DNA of 12,748 nucleotides from UBA6382 sp964596865 (lineage in GTDB: Bacteria; Bacteroidota; Bacteroidia; Bacteroidales; Bacteroidaceae). The stretch spans positions 1 through 12,748 of the forward strand of contig CAZQVW010000056.1 in the NCBI GenBank assembly GCA_964596865.1, in the 5' to 3' direction. Shown in pieces: positions 1-7,721 of this stretch. Below the pieces are notes generated by a model, which had not been told where the DNA came from, ran no database searches, and worked only from the letters and a program-made list of their open reading frames with translations. Every line of letters starts with the position of its first letter. The stretch's first letter is position 1. The translations under genes and the position numbers were made by a program.

Positions 1-3
1 GTG

Positions 4-52
4 CTGTAACAATAACTAAACAGTACTGTAACAATAACTAAACAGTACTGTT
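4..52. repeat. 22-bp tandem repeat, two exact copies plus a partial third
   Basis: Two identical 22-bp units occupy 4-25 and 26-47, each containing CTGTAACAATAACTAAACAG, and a third copy starts at 48 but stops after CTGT. The unit ends are inverted (ACTGT/ACAGT), so each junction is a palindrome: ACAGTACTGT at 20-29 and the perfect 12-bp AACAGTACTGTT at 41-52. The array may continue upstream of the window. It lies about 85 bp before the promoter of the PBP gene. Function unknown. Confidence 0.9.
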
Positions 53-133
53 AACGCAAACTATCTCGCATTTTGATTTTCGCAACAAGGGTTAAATACG
101 CCGCCAAACGAGGATTATTCGGCAAAAATGACT

Positions 134-141
134 TATCTTTG
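134..141 (+). promoter_or_regulatory. Bacteroidota-type -7 promoter element
   Basis: TATCTTTG fits the TAnnTTTG -7 consensus of the Bacteroidota primary sigma factor. It lies 37 bp before the ATG at 179, which puts the likely transcription start near 147-150 and leaves a leader of about 30 nt. I see no clear TTG-type -33 element at the usual distance, so the call rests on the -7 box and its position. Confidence 0.6.
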
Positions 142-157
142 CATATTGAAGTGATTT

Positions 158-176
158 TCACCGTATCTTGCGGTGA
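158..176 (+). promoter_or_regulatory. Leader hairpin just upstream of the PBP1A start
   Basis: TCACCG (158-163) pairs perfectly with CGGTGA (171-176) around the 7-nt loop TATCTTG. The stem ends two bases before the ATG at 179 and covers the alternative GTG at 173. An overlapping shorter hairpin, GTGA-TTT-TCAC (151-161), would compete for the same bases. This could modulate translation initiation, but a 6-bp stem can arise by chance. Confidence 0.3.
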
Positions 177-178
177 TT

Positions 179-2539
179 ATGCTCGCAAATGAGATAACAA
201 TCAAACACGAACTCATCTTGAGACGCCGTATAACCATCATCCTTTGGACGCTCACCGCATTGTTTTTCGCAGGCGGGGCAATGTTTTTCATAGCCATCTG
301 GAATGGATGGATTGGCTATGTGCCTAATGTGGAGGAACTGGAGAACCCCATCAGCAGATACGCATCGCAGGTAATTAGCGACGACGGCGAATTGTTGGGC
401 ACGTTCTCTTACAACGAAAACCGCATCTTTGCTGCCCACGATGAGGTTTCGCCCGCAGTTTTCAAGGCACTTGTGGCCACAGAGGACAAACGCTTTTATC
501 AGCATTCGGGCATCGACATTCGCGGACTGGCTCGAGCCGTGGTGAAGCGCGGTATATTGCATCAGAAATCCGCAGGCGGCGGCAGCACTATCACCCAGCA
601 GTTGGCCAAACAGCTTTATACCTCCGTAGCTCCCAACAGTACTGAGCGCCTAATGCAGAAAGCCATAGAATGGGTCATCGCTCTAAAATTAGAGCACTAT
701 TATTCCAAGGACGAGATCCTCACCCTCTATATCAACGACTTTGATTTCCTCCACCACGCGGTGGGCATCAAGAGTGCAGCGAAAGTGTATTTTAATAAGG
801 AGCCAAACCAGCTCACTGTGCCCGAGGCCGCTATGCTGGTGGGCATGTGTAAAAATCCCTCATACTTCAATCCTATCCGCAATCCCGAGCGCGTGAAAGA
901 CAGGCGCAACACCGTCCTCCAGCTCATGGCCGACCAGGGATATATCACCGACTACGAGGCCGATGCATACAAGAAAGAGGACCTCGGATTGAATTTTCAG
1001 CGCGTCTCCCACGACAAGGGTATCGCCACTTACTATCGCGAATATCTCCGCCACATTATGATGGCCAAACGCCCCGAGCGCAATAATTTCGCCACCGATT
1101 TGGAATATAATGACGCCCTTTGGGAATGGGACAACAACTCGCTTTACGGATGGTGTAACAAGCATTTCAAGGACGATGGCGAGCCATATAATATCTATAC
1201 CGATGGCCTGAAGATACACGCCACCATAAACAGCAGAATGCAGCGCTATGCCGAGCAAGCTGTGAGGGAACACGTGGGCGGCTACTTGCAGCGCGCTTTT
1301 AACAAGCAAAAACTGGATTCGCCCTCTTTCCCCTACGCCTCTTCGCTGGGGGCCAAAACACGCAAGCGCCTAATGATGCAGGCTATCAAGCAGACGCAGC
1401 GCTACCGACTGATGAAAGCCGATGGCGCCGACGATGACCAGATAATGCAGGCCATGCGCGAGAAAGTGCCGATGACCGTCTTCACCTACCACGGCGAGGT
1501 AGACACCATCATGTCGCCTATAGACTCCATTATCTACCACAAATCTTTTCTGCAGGCGGGATTTATGTCGATGGATCCCGTCAATGGTTATGTCAAAGCG
1601 TGGGTGGGCGGCATAGACTATGCTAATTTCCAATACGATATGTGCGGACAAAGTCATAGACAGGTGGGCTCCGCCATCAAGCCCTATCTCTATGCTTTGG
1701 CAATGGAGAATGGCATGACCCCGTGCGACCTCGTGATGAATGTTCAGCGCACCTACGGCAATTGGAGCCCCCGCAATGGCTCTAAAGCCAGATATGGCCA
1801 ACTTGTGCCGCTGGAATGGGCGTTGGCGCAGTCCAACAACTGGATTTCGGCCTATCTGATAGACAAATTCGGCCCCTCGGCGTTTGTGCAGATGCTAAAG
1901 AATTTCGGTATCCGCCACGATATTCAGCCAAACCTCACGCTCTGTCTGGGCACATGCGAGATTTCGGTGAAAGAGATGGTGAGCGCCTACACCGCCTTCG
2001 TCAATAGCGGATTGAGAGTAACGCCGTTGTTGGTAACAAAGATAGAAGACAGCAACGGCAAGGTGATTGAGAATTTCCGCACCACCACCGACGAGGTTAT
2101 CAGCCCCGAAAGTTCCTATCGCATGCTCCATATGATGCAGGCAGTGATAGATCAAGGCACCGGCCGCAGGCTCCGCTTCCGCTATGGCTTCACTGCCCCC
2201 ATTGCCGGCAAGACTGGCACCACTCAAAACAATTCGGATGGATGGTTTATGGGCGTGGTGCCCCGACTGGTAAGCGGTTGCTGGGTTGGCGGCGAAAACC
2301 CCAATATCCATTTCAATAGTATGACAATGGGCCAGGGCGCAAGCATGGCTCTGCCCGTGTGGGCGCTATATATGAAAAAGGTTTGGGCTGACCCCACCTT
2401 GGGTTATTCCCAAGACGAAGCCTTTAATATCCCCAAGGACTTTGATATGTGCGGCCAGGGCTTCGGTTTTGATAGCGACTCCCTTCAATACTCCTCCCCC
2501 ACGCCGCCAAAGGACGATGTCTTTGAAATAGAATGGTAA
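179..2539 (+). CDS. mrcA: Penicillin-binding protein 1A (bifunctional transglycosylase/transpeptidase)
   Basis: A class A penicillin-binding protein that polymerises lipid II into glycan strands and cross-links the stem peptides on the outer face of the inner membrane. Numbered from the ATG at 179 it has 786 residues, normal for the family. A short basic cytoplasmic tail is followed by a membrane anchor at about 18-40. The GT51 domain shows TEDKRFYQHSG with catalytic Glu102, GGSTITQQLAKQLY, and the SKDEILTLYIN helix region. The transpeptidase domain has the SxxK motif GSAIKP with nucleophile Ser498, the SxN motif SNN at 552-554, and KTGTT starting at Lys678. All catalytic motifs are intact. 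A GTG at 173 is in frame, but it lies inside a predicted hairpin, so the ATG is preferred. kdsB follows after 19 bp, so the two are probably one transcript from the promoter at 134-141. Confidence 0.97.
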   Translation: MLANEITIKHELILRRRITIILWTLTALFFAGGAMFFIAIWNGWIGYVPNVEELENPISRYASQVISDDGELLGTFSYNENRIFAAHDEVSPAVFKALVATEDKRFYQHSGIDIRGLARAVVKRGILHQKSAGGGSTITQQLAKQLYTSVAPNSTERLMQKAIEWVIALKLEHYYSKDEILTLYINDFDFLHHAVGIKSAAKVYFNKEPNQLTVPEAAMLVGMCKNPSYFNPIRNPERVKDRRNTVLQLMADQGYITDYEADAYKKEDLGLNFQRVSHDKGIATYYREYLRHIMMAKRPERNNFATDLEYNDALWEWDNNSLYGWCNKHFKDDGEPYNIYTDGLKIHATINSRMQRYAEQAVREHVGGYLQRAFNKQKLDSPSFPYASSLGAKTRKRLMMQAIKQTQRYRLMKADGADDDQIMQAMREKVPMTVFTYHGEVDTIMSPIDSIIYHKSFLQAGFMSMDPVNGYVKAWVGGIDYANFQYDMCGQSHRQVGSAIKPYLYALAMENGMTPCDLVMNVQRTYGNWSPRNGSKARYGQLVPLEWALAQSNNWISAYLIDKFGPSAFVQMLKNFGIRHDIQPNLTLCLGTCEISVKEMVSAYTAFVNSGLRVTPLLVTKIEDSNGKVIENFRTTTDEVISPESSYRMLHMMQAVIDQGTGRRLRFRYGFTAPIAGKTGTTQNNSDGWFMGVVPRLVSGCWVGGENPNIHFNSMTMGQGASMALPVWALYMKKVWADPTLGYSQDEAFNIPKDFDMCGQGFGFDSDSLQYSSPTPPKDDVFEIEW

Positions 2540-2558
2540 AAGCAAACGAAAATATAAA

Positions 2559-3323
2559 ATGAAATACATCATAATCATCCCCGCCAGATATGCCTCCACC
2601 CGCTTTCCAGGCAAACCGTTGGCTATGCTGGGCGGCAAGCCCATTATCCAGCGAGTGTATGAGCGCGTATGCCATTTGGCCGACCTCACCGTGGTGGCCA
2701 CAGACGACAACCGCATCTTTCAGACTGTGGAAAGGTTTGGCGGCAAAGCCGTGATGACACGCCAAGACCATCATAGCGGCACCGACCGCTGCTGGGAAGC
2801 CGTAGAGAAACTTGGTGCCGACCGTTTTGATGTGGTCATCAATGTTCAAGGCGACGAGCCCTTTGTTCACCCCTCGCAGATAGAGGCCCTGAAAACTTGT
2901 TTCGAGGACAAGAAGACCCAGATAGCCACGCTGGTAAAACCTTTCAGTGCCGATGCTCCGCTCAGCGCATTGGAGAATCCCAATTCGCCCAAAGTGGTGG
3001 TGGGAACCGAGGGACAGGCCCTTTATTTCAGTCGCTCCGTAATCCCTTATTTAAGGGGCGTGGACAAAAGCGAATGGCTGAAGCGCCATACCTATTATAA
3101 ACACCTCGGCCTCTATGCTTATCTTACCCCTGTGCTCCATCAGCTCACTCTTTTGCCCCAAGGAGAATTGGAGAAAGCCGAGTCGCTGGAACAGTTGCGC
3201 TGGTTGGAAAACGGCTATCACATCAAGGTGGGCATCACCCAACACGAGACTGTGGGCATCGACACTCCTGACGACCTCCGCCGAGCCGAGCAATTCCTAA
3301 TAGACAACAAAGACGCTATCTGA
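2559..3323 (+). CDS. kdsB: 3-deoxy-manno-octulosonate cytidylyltransferase (CMP-Kdo synthetase)
   Basis: Activates Kdo with CTP to give CMP-Kdo, the donor used to add Kdo to lipid A in the cytoplasm, so this cell makes lipopolysaccharide. The 254-residue length is right for the family. Recognisable motifs are the nucleotide-binding loop PARYASTRFPGKPL (8-21), GTDR (74-77), the metal-binding NVQGDEP (95-101), LGLYAY (183-188), ESLEQLRWLENG (208-219) and GIDTPDDL (233-240). No key residue looks lost. The 19-bp gap after the PBP gene is A-rich with no promoter or terminator visible, which supports co-transcription of two envelope genes. The ATG at 2559 leaves the N-terminal beta strand (KYIIIIPAR) complete, so the start is secure. 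Confidence 0.97.
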   Translation: MKYIIIIPARYASTRFPGKPLAMLGGKPIIQRVYERVCHLADLTVVATDDNRIFQTVERFGGKAVMTRQDHHSGTDRCWEAVEKLGADRFDVVINVQGDEPFVHPSQIEALKTCFEDKKTQIATLVKPFSADAPLSALENPNSPKVVVGTEGQALYFSRSVIPYLRGVDKSEWLKRHTYYKHLGLYAYLTPVLHQLTLLPQGELEKAESLEQLRWLENGYHIKVGITQHETVGIDTPDDLRRAEQFLIDNKDAI

Positions 3324-3401
3324 CGCTATTCTTACATCATTTAGCGCAATCACCTAACCCTCATACTTTTACACCTCCACCCTTTAGCACACTATACCCT
3401 C

Positions 3402-4520
3402 ATGAACAGACACCTTATCATATTCCTCGTGGCCATTCTTACAGCCATATCCTCCACAGCGCAAAAAATATCTATCGGCACCTACACCTTCAAGGACGGT
3501 TCGGTTTACAACGGCCAACTGGTAGGCAATCGCCCCAACGGAAAAGGAAAGACCACGTGGAAATCCGGCGACACCTATGAGGGCGATTACCTCAAAGGCA
3601 AACGCACCGGACAAGGCACCTACTCTTTTTCTGACGGTGAGAAATATGTGGGTCAATGGCTCAATGACCACCAGCACGGCCACGGCACCTATTATTTCAA
3701 CAACAACAATCGCTATGAAGGCCTCTGGTATAAAGACTATCAGCAGGGCGAGGGCACTATGTATTACTATAACGGCGACATCTATCGCGGCGAATGGGAG
3801 CAGGACAGGCGCAATGGACAGGGCACCTACACTTTTGCCAAAGGCGCACAGTATCAAGGCGAATGGAAAAACGACCAGAAATCCGGCGATGGAATCTTTA
3901 TCTGGCCAGATGGCTCGCGCTATGAAGGGCAATGGCTTAATAATATGCGCAACGGGCAGGGTGTTTTCCGCTATGCCGACGGCGATGTGTATAGCGGCGA
4001 ATGGAAAGACGACAACATGAACGGCAAGGGCTCATATAAGTTTAAGGACGGCAATCAATATGACGGCCAGTATCTGAACGGCAAGCGCACCGGCCTGGGT
4101 ATCTACAAATTCAAGAACGGCAACAAATACAACGGCACCTTCCTCAATGGCGAAAAGAGTGGCACCGGCACCTTCACTTGGAAAGACGGAGCCATTTATG
4201 TGGGCTTATGGAAAAACGACCGCCGCAACGGTAAAGGCAAATACACTTGGGCCAACGGCGATGTCTACGATGGCATGTGGAAAGACGATGAGATGAGCGG
4301 CGAAGGCATCCTGCGCAAGGCCGATGGCGAAAAGTATAAAGGCGGATTCAAAGACGGAGTGAAGCACGGCAAATGCGTGGAGGAAGACAAGCAAGGCAAC
4401 CGTTTTGAAGGCTCTTACCGCAATGGTGTTCGCGATGGCCAGTATGTGGAAAAAGACCGCGCCGGTCGTGTAACAGATAAGGGCCGATACGAAAATGGCC
4501 GCAAAGTGAGCAGTAATTAA
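3402..4520 (+). CDS. Secreted MORN-repeat protein
   Basis: A 372-residue protein with a Sec signal peptide (hydrophobic stretch about 4-18, likely cleaved after SSTA at residue 20). Almost all the rest is 14 consecutive MORN repeats of exactly 23 residues, residues 26-347, pattern GxYxxxDGxxYxGxWxxxxxxGx. A degenerate 25-residue tail (348-372) ends the protein. The first 12 repeats are aromatic-rich; the last two lose the W/Y positions and become charged (for example CVEEDKQGNRFEG). MORN repeats form an elongated beta-hairpin sheet used for protein or lipid contact, and no catalytic domain is present. The signal peptide indicates a periplasmic or surface location. The role is unknown; an envelope scaffold is a guess. 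The 78-bp gap after kdsB has no clear promoter. TACTTTTA near 3364 only loosely resembles a -7 box. Confidence 0.93.
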   Translation: MNRHLIIFLVAILTAISSTAQKISIGTYTFKDGSVYNGQLVGNRPNGKGKTTWKSGDTYEGDYLKGKRTGQGTYSFSDGEKYVGQWLNDHQHGHGTYYFNNNNRYEGLWYKDYQQGEGTMYYYNGDIYRGEWEQDRRNGQGTYTFAKGAQYQGEWKNDQKSGDGIFIWPDGSRYEGQWLNNMRNGQGVFRYADGDVYSGEWKDDNMNGKGSYKFKDGNQYDGQYLNGKRTGLGIYKFKNGNKYNGTFLNGEKSGTGTFTWKDGAIYVGLWKNDRRNGKGKYTWANGDVYDGMWKDDEMSGEGILRKADGEKYKGGFKDGVKHGKCVEEDKQGNRFEGSYRNGVRDGQYVEKDRAGRVTDKGRYENGRKVSSN

Positions 4521-4570
4521 TAGCCTCGGCCTAACCCTCACAGAATTGGAAATCCCTGCCCCACCCCACA

Positions 4571-4584
4571 TTATATATATATAA
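4571..4584. other. AT palindrome ahead of glgB
   Basis: TTATATATATATAA is a perfect 14-bp palindrome lying 18 bp before the glgB start, in an otherwise C- and A-rich leader. It could ease local melting or bind a regulator, but alternating TA is also a simple slippage product. No TAnnTTTG box accompanies it. Confidence 0.35.
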
Positions 4585-4602
4585 CCCAAACATCATTACT
4601 CC

Positions 4603-6597
4603 ATGAAGATTATCGACAACGACCCATGGCTCCAGCCCTACAGCGATGCCATTGAAGGGCGCCATCAGCACGCCATAGACAAAGAAAACGAACTGAAAGG
4701 ACGCAAGACGCTCAAGGATTTTGCCTCCGGCCACCTTTATTTCGGTCTGCACAAGGAGAAAAACGGATGGGTGTTCCGCGAATGGGCTCCTAATGCCACG
4801 GCCATCTATCTCATTGGCGATTTTAATAATTGGCAGATGGACGAGCGTTTCCTGCTTCATCGGAAAGACAATGGCGTTTGGGAACTGAAGATGAAGAAAG
4901 ACACCCTCTGCCACGGCCAGCTGTACAAGATGCTGGTAATGTGGGATGGCGGCCAGGGAGAACGCATCCCCGCTTGGGCCACAAGGGTGGTGCAAGATGA
5001 ACAAACCAAAATCTTTAGTGCGCAGGTGTGGGCACCGGAGCAGGAATACGTCTTCAAAAAGAAAACCTTCCGTCGGCCCTCCGGCCCTCTCTTTATCTAT
5101 GAATGCCATATCGGTATGGCCCAAGACAAGGAGGGCGTGGGCACCTATGATGAGTTTCGCCAAAATATCCTGCCCCGCATAAAAAAGGGTGGCTACAACT
5201 GTATCCAGATTATGGCCATTCAGGAGCATCCCTATTACGGCAGTTTTGGTTATCATGTGTCCAGCTTTTTCGCCCCCAGCAGTAGGTTTGGCACTCCCGA
5301 AGAATTGAAGCACCTTATCGACGAGGCTCATTCCATGGGCATCATGGTGATTATGGATTTGGTGCATTCCCACGCCGTAAAAAACGAGGTGGAGGGGCTG
5401 GGCAACCTTGCCGGCGACCCCAATCAGTATTTCTATCCAGGCGAGCGCCATGTGCATAATCAATGGGACAGCCTCTGTTTTGACTACGGCAAAAACGAGG
5501 TGCTCCATTTCCTTTTGAGCAACTGCCGCTATTGGATAGAGGAATTTCATTTCGATGGCTACCGTTTTGACGGCGTTACCTCGATGATTTATTACAGTCA
5601 TGGCCTCGGCGAGGACTTTGTGGATTACAGTGCTTATTTCAACGGCCATCAGGACGACAACGCCATCTGTTATCTCACGCTGGCCAATCGCCTTATCCAC
5701 GAGGTAGACCCTCAAGCCATCACCATTGCCGAGGAAGTGAGCGGTATGCCCGGGCTTGCTGCCAAATTTGAAGACGGCGGCTACGGTTTTGATTACAGAA
5801 TGGCGATGAATATCCCCGATTTCTGGATCAAGACTATCAAGGAAAAGAAGGACGAAGATTGGAAACCCAGTGCCATCCTTTGGGAGGAGACCAATCGCCG
5901 CAAAGACGAGCACACAGTCTCTTATCTGGAGAGCCACGACCAAGCTCTTGTGGGCGACAAAACCATTATCTTCCGCCTTGTGGACGCCGATATGTATTGG
6001 CATTTCCGCATAGGCGATGAAAACGCAGCTGTAAACCGCGGAGTTGCCCTGCATAAGATGCTGCGCCTCGTTACCAGTAGCACTATCAACGGCGCGTATC
6101 TCAATTTTATGGGCAATGAGTTTGGGCATCCCGAATGGATTGACTTTCCCCGCGAGGGCAACGGCTGGAGCTATAAATACGCCCGCCGCCAATGGAATCT
6201 GGTGGATAATAAAGAGCTTTTCTATCATTTTCTTGGCGATTTCGACCGTGATATGCTCTCCACTCTCAAATCAAACAGACATCTATTACAGACAAAAGTA
6301 AAAGAGGTCTGGCATAACGATGGCGACCAGATATTGGCTTATTCGCGTGGACGCCAACTCTTTGTGTTCAACTTCAATCCCACCCGCTCCTTCGAGGGCT
6401 ACGGCTTTATGATGCCCGAGGGAAAATATCGCGTAATCCTTAATACCGATGCCAAGAAATACGGTGGTTTTGGATTGAGCGACGATACTGTGGAGCACCT
6501 CACCACCTACGACCCTCTCCTCTCCCGCCAGCATAAGGGGTGGTTACACCTGTATTTGCCTGCCCGCTCTGCCGTGGTGCTGGAGCAAGTGGATTAA
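4603..6597 (+). CDS. glgB: 1,4-alpha-glucan branching enzyme, eukaryote-like GH13_8 type
   Basis: Cuts an alpha-1,4-glucan chain and rejoins it through an alpha-1,6 bond, making the branches of glycogen in the cytoplasm. The 664 residues contain an N-terminal helix segment opening NDPWLQPY, a CBM48-like beta domain (about 50-160; FREWAPNATAIYLIGDFNNW), the GH13 barrel, and a C-terminal beta domain ending in PARSAVVLEQVD. Catalytic residues are visible: nucleophile Asp323 in DGYRFDGVTSM, acid/base Glu377 in ITIAEEVSGMP, and transition-state Asp446 in ESHDQALVGDK. NFMGNEFGHPEWIDFPR is also characteristic. From memory, the order and wording of these blocks match animal and fungal GBE1 better than E. 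coli GlgB, which points to subfamily GH13_8. No other glycogen gene is in the window. The next gene starts 13 bp downstream. Confidence 0.96.
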   Translation: MKIIDNDPWLQPYSDAIEGRHQHAIDKENELKGRKTLKDFASGHLYFGLHKEKNGWVFREWAPNATAIYLIGDFNNWQMDERFLLHRKDNGVWELKMKKDTLCHGQLYKMLVMWDGGQGERIPAWATRVVQDEQTKIFSAQVWAPEQEYVFKKKTFRRPSGPLFIYECHIGMAQDKEGVGTYDEFRQNILPRIKKGGYNCIQIMAIQEHPYYGSFGYHVSSFFAPSSRFGTPEELKHLIDEAHSMGIMVIMDLVHSHAVKNEVEGLGNLAGDPNQYFYPGERHVHNQWDSLCFDYGKNEVLHFLLSNCRYWIEEFHFDGYRFDGVTSMIYYSHGLGEDFVDYSAYFNGHQDDNAICYLTLANRLIHEVDPQAITIAEEVSGMPGLAAKFEDGGYGFDYRMAMNIPDFWIKTIKEKKDEDWKPSAILWEETNRRKDEHTVSYLESHDQALVGDKTIIFRLVDADMYWHFRIGDENAAVNRGVALHKMLRLVTSSTINGAYLNFMGNEFGHPEWIDFPREGNGWSYKYARRQWNLVDNKELFYHFLGDFDRDMLSTLKSNRHLLQTKVKEVWHNDGDQILAYSRGRQLFVFNFNPTRSFEGYGFMMPEGKYRVILNTDAKKYGGFGLSDDTVEHLTTYDPLLSRQHKGWLHLYLPARSAVVLEQVD

Positions 6598-6610
6598 CGA
6601 GAATTGCCCC

Positions 6611-7633
6611 ATGACTGTCAGCGCAATAAAAAAATATATGCTCACCGATGCCCGCTACATCAAACTGATGTGTTGGGCGCTCTTTCTGATAGAGCTGGCG
6701 GCTTATTGGCGCTTCCAACACCAGATGGTGGTGGATACCTTTGCCCCCTATGGCGTAAACAATCTCACATTGGTATGCCTAATGATTGTGGTGGCTTTAT
6801 TGCCCTATTCTCTTAGCCATAAACTGAAAGTAGAGATTCATTGGTATGCACTTTGCTTCCTGCCTTCGGTTGTCATCCTCACTTTAATTGCCAACGAACA
6901 CTTCACTGTGGCCGACATCTTGTCTGCCGCATTGATGTGTGCCGCATTTGTGATACTGACGATATACAGAAACAGTCTGTTGCCCCGCATCGCCACTACC
7001 CTCCTTCGTTGCAAACCCATCAACAGCAACCTGTGGATTATCATCATTTTGATGATCTATAATATCATCTTCGTCAATACCAACGAAGTTTCTCATTATT
7101 GCCATACCATCCGCCATTACCTCGATACCCAGCAATGGGATAAGGCTCTCACTGTTGGCGAACGCTCTCTCAATACCGACAGCACCCTATTCTCTCTTAG
7201 GGCCGAGGCTATGGTGAAGAATGGCGAATTGGGCGACAAGCTCTTTCTCTACCCCGTTCCCCAAGATGGCAATACCATCAAAATCCTTTCGCCGCTCAGC
7301 GCAAAGCAATATGCTGATGTAGCTCTATGCAATATGCTTCTCCATAAAGATTTGAACGCATTTGTTGGAGTCTTGCCTCACTGGTATGACATTCATTCCC
7401 CCTCCCTGCCTAAGCATTACAAGGAGGCTCTGGTGGTCTTCCTTAGTCAATCGGTCAGCACTGCCCTGAATTATTCCGACACCATGACCGAGGCCAACTA
7501 CGCCGACTTCCTCGCTGAGAAAAAGAAATACACAGACCCCGTTGAGGCCAACAGTATGTGCCGCTATCTTTATGGCGACACGTATTTCTGGTATTATTTT
7601 TATTTCACGCCCAAAAAACAACAGGATAAGTAA
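6611..7633 (+). CDS. Uncharacterised five-helix membrane protein
   Basis: I cannot name a function. The 340-residue product has five predicted membrane helices in its first half (about 18-33, 51-67, 77-94, 101-119 and 141-155). A soluble C-terminal half of about 180 residues follows, with an alpha-helical, TPR-like look (HYLDTQQWDKALTVGERSL at about 169-187, then further short helices). The motif PKHYKEALVVF (267-277) resembles a block I associate with Bacteroidales membrane proteins of the DUF6057 type; that assignment is tentative and from memory. Enzyme signatures are absent. It starts 13 bp after glgB and so is probably co-transcribed with it, though a link to glycogen is not shown. A second in-frame ATG at residue 10 is a possible alternative start. 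Confidence 0.85.
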   Translation: MTVSAIKKYMLTDARYIKLMCWALFLIELAAYWRFQHQMVVDTFAPYGVNNLTLVCLMIVVALLPYSLSHKLKVEIHWYALCFLPSVVILTLIANEHFTVADILSAALMCAAFVILTIYRNSLLPRIATTLLRCKPINSNLWIIIILMIYNIIFVNTNEVSHYCHTIRHYLDTQQWDKALTVGERSLNTDSTLFSLRAEAMVKNGELGDKLFLYPVPQDGNTIKILSPLSAKQYADVALCNMLLHKDLNAFVGVLPHWYDIHSPSLPKHYKEALVVFLSQSVSTALNYSDTMTEANYADFLAEKKKYTDPVEANSMCRYLYGDTYFWYYFYFTPKKQQDK

Positions 7634-7718
7634 ACAGTCGGCATTCCCACTCATCAGCCACCTACAGCCACCGCACTACCAAAATCAAATAAATCGCCAA
7701 CACAACAAGTAAACAGTC
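7628..7718. repeat. 12-bp direct repeat bracketing an intergenic gap
   Basis: AAGTAAACAGTC occurs exactly at 7628-7639, spanning the stop codon of the membrane-protein gene, and at 7707-7718, ending three bases before the ATG of the methyltransferase gene. The 67 bp between the copies are A/C-rich with no ORF, promoter box or hairpin that I can defend. It may be a relic of a duplication, or chance. Confidence 0.6.
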
Positions 7719-7721
7719 ATT

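Noticed and set aside
4..47. CRISPR-like repeats
   Set aside because: The units are directly contiguous with no spacers, and there is no cas gene in the window.
3324..3346. Hairpin CGCTA/TAGCG after kdsB as a terminator
   Set aside because: A 5-bp stem with a 13-nt loop and no T-run is not convincing.
4531..6228. A 565-codon open frame on the minus strand, antisense to glgB
   Set aside because: It lies wholly over a clearly conserved enzyme gene, its translation shows no family motif, and long antisense frames arise from codon bias in the sense gene. Shorter antisense frames over the other genes were dropped for the same reason.
15..7718. Shared word TAAACAGT in the first repeat array and in the 12-bp repeat near 7.6-7.7 kb
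   Set aside because: Eight bases in A/T-rich spacer are too few to claim a relationship.
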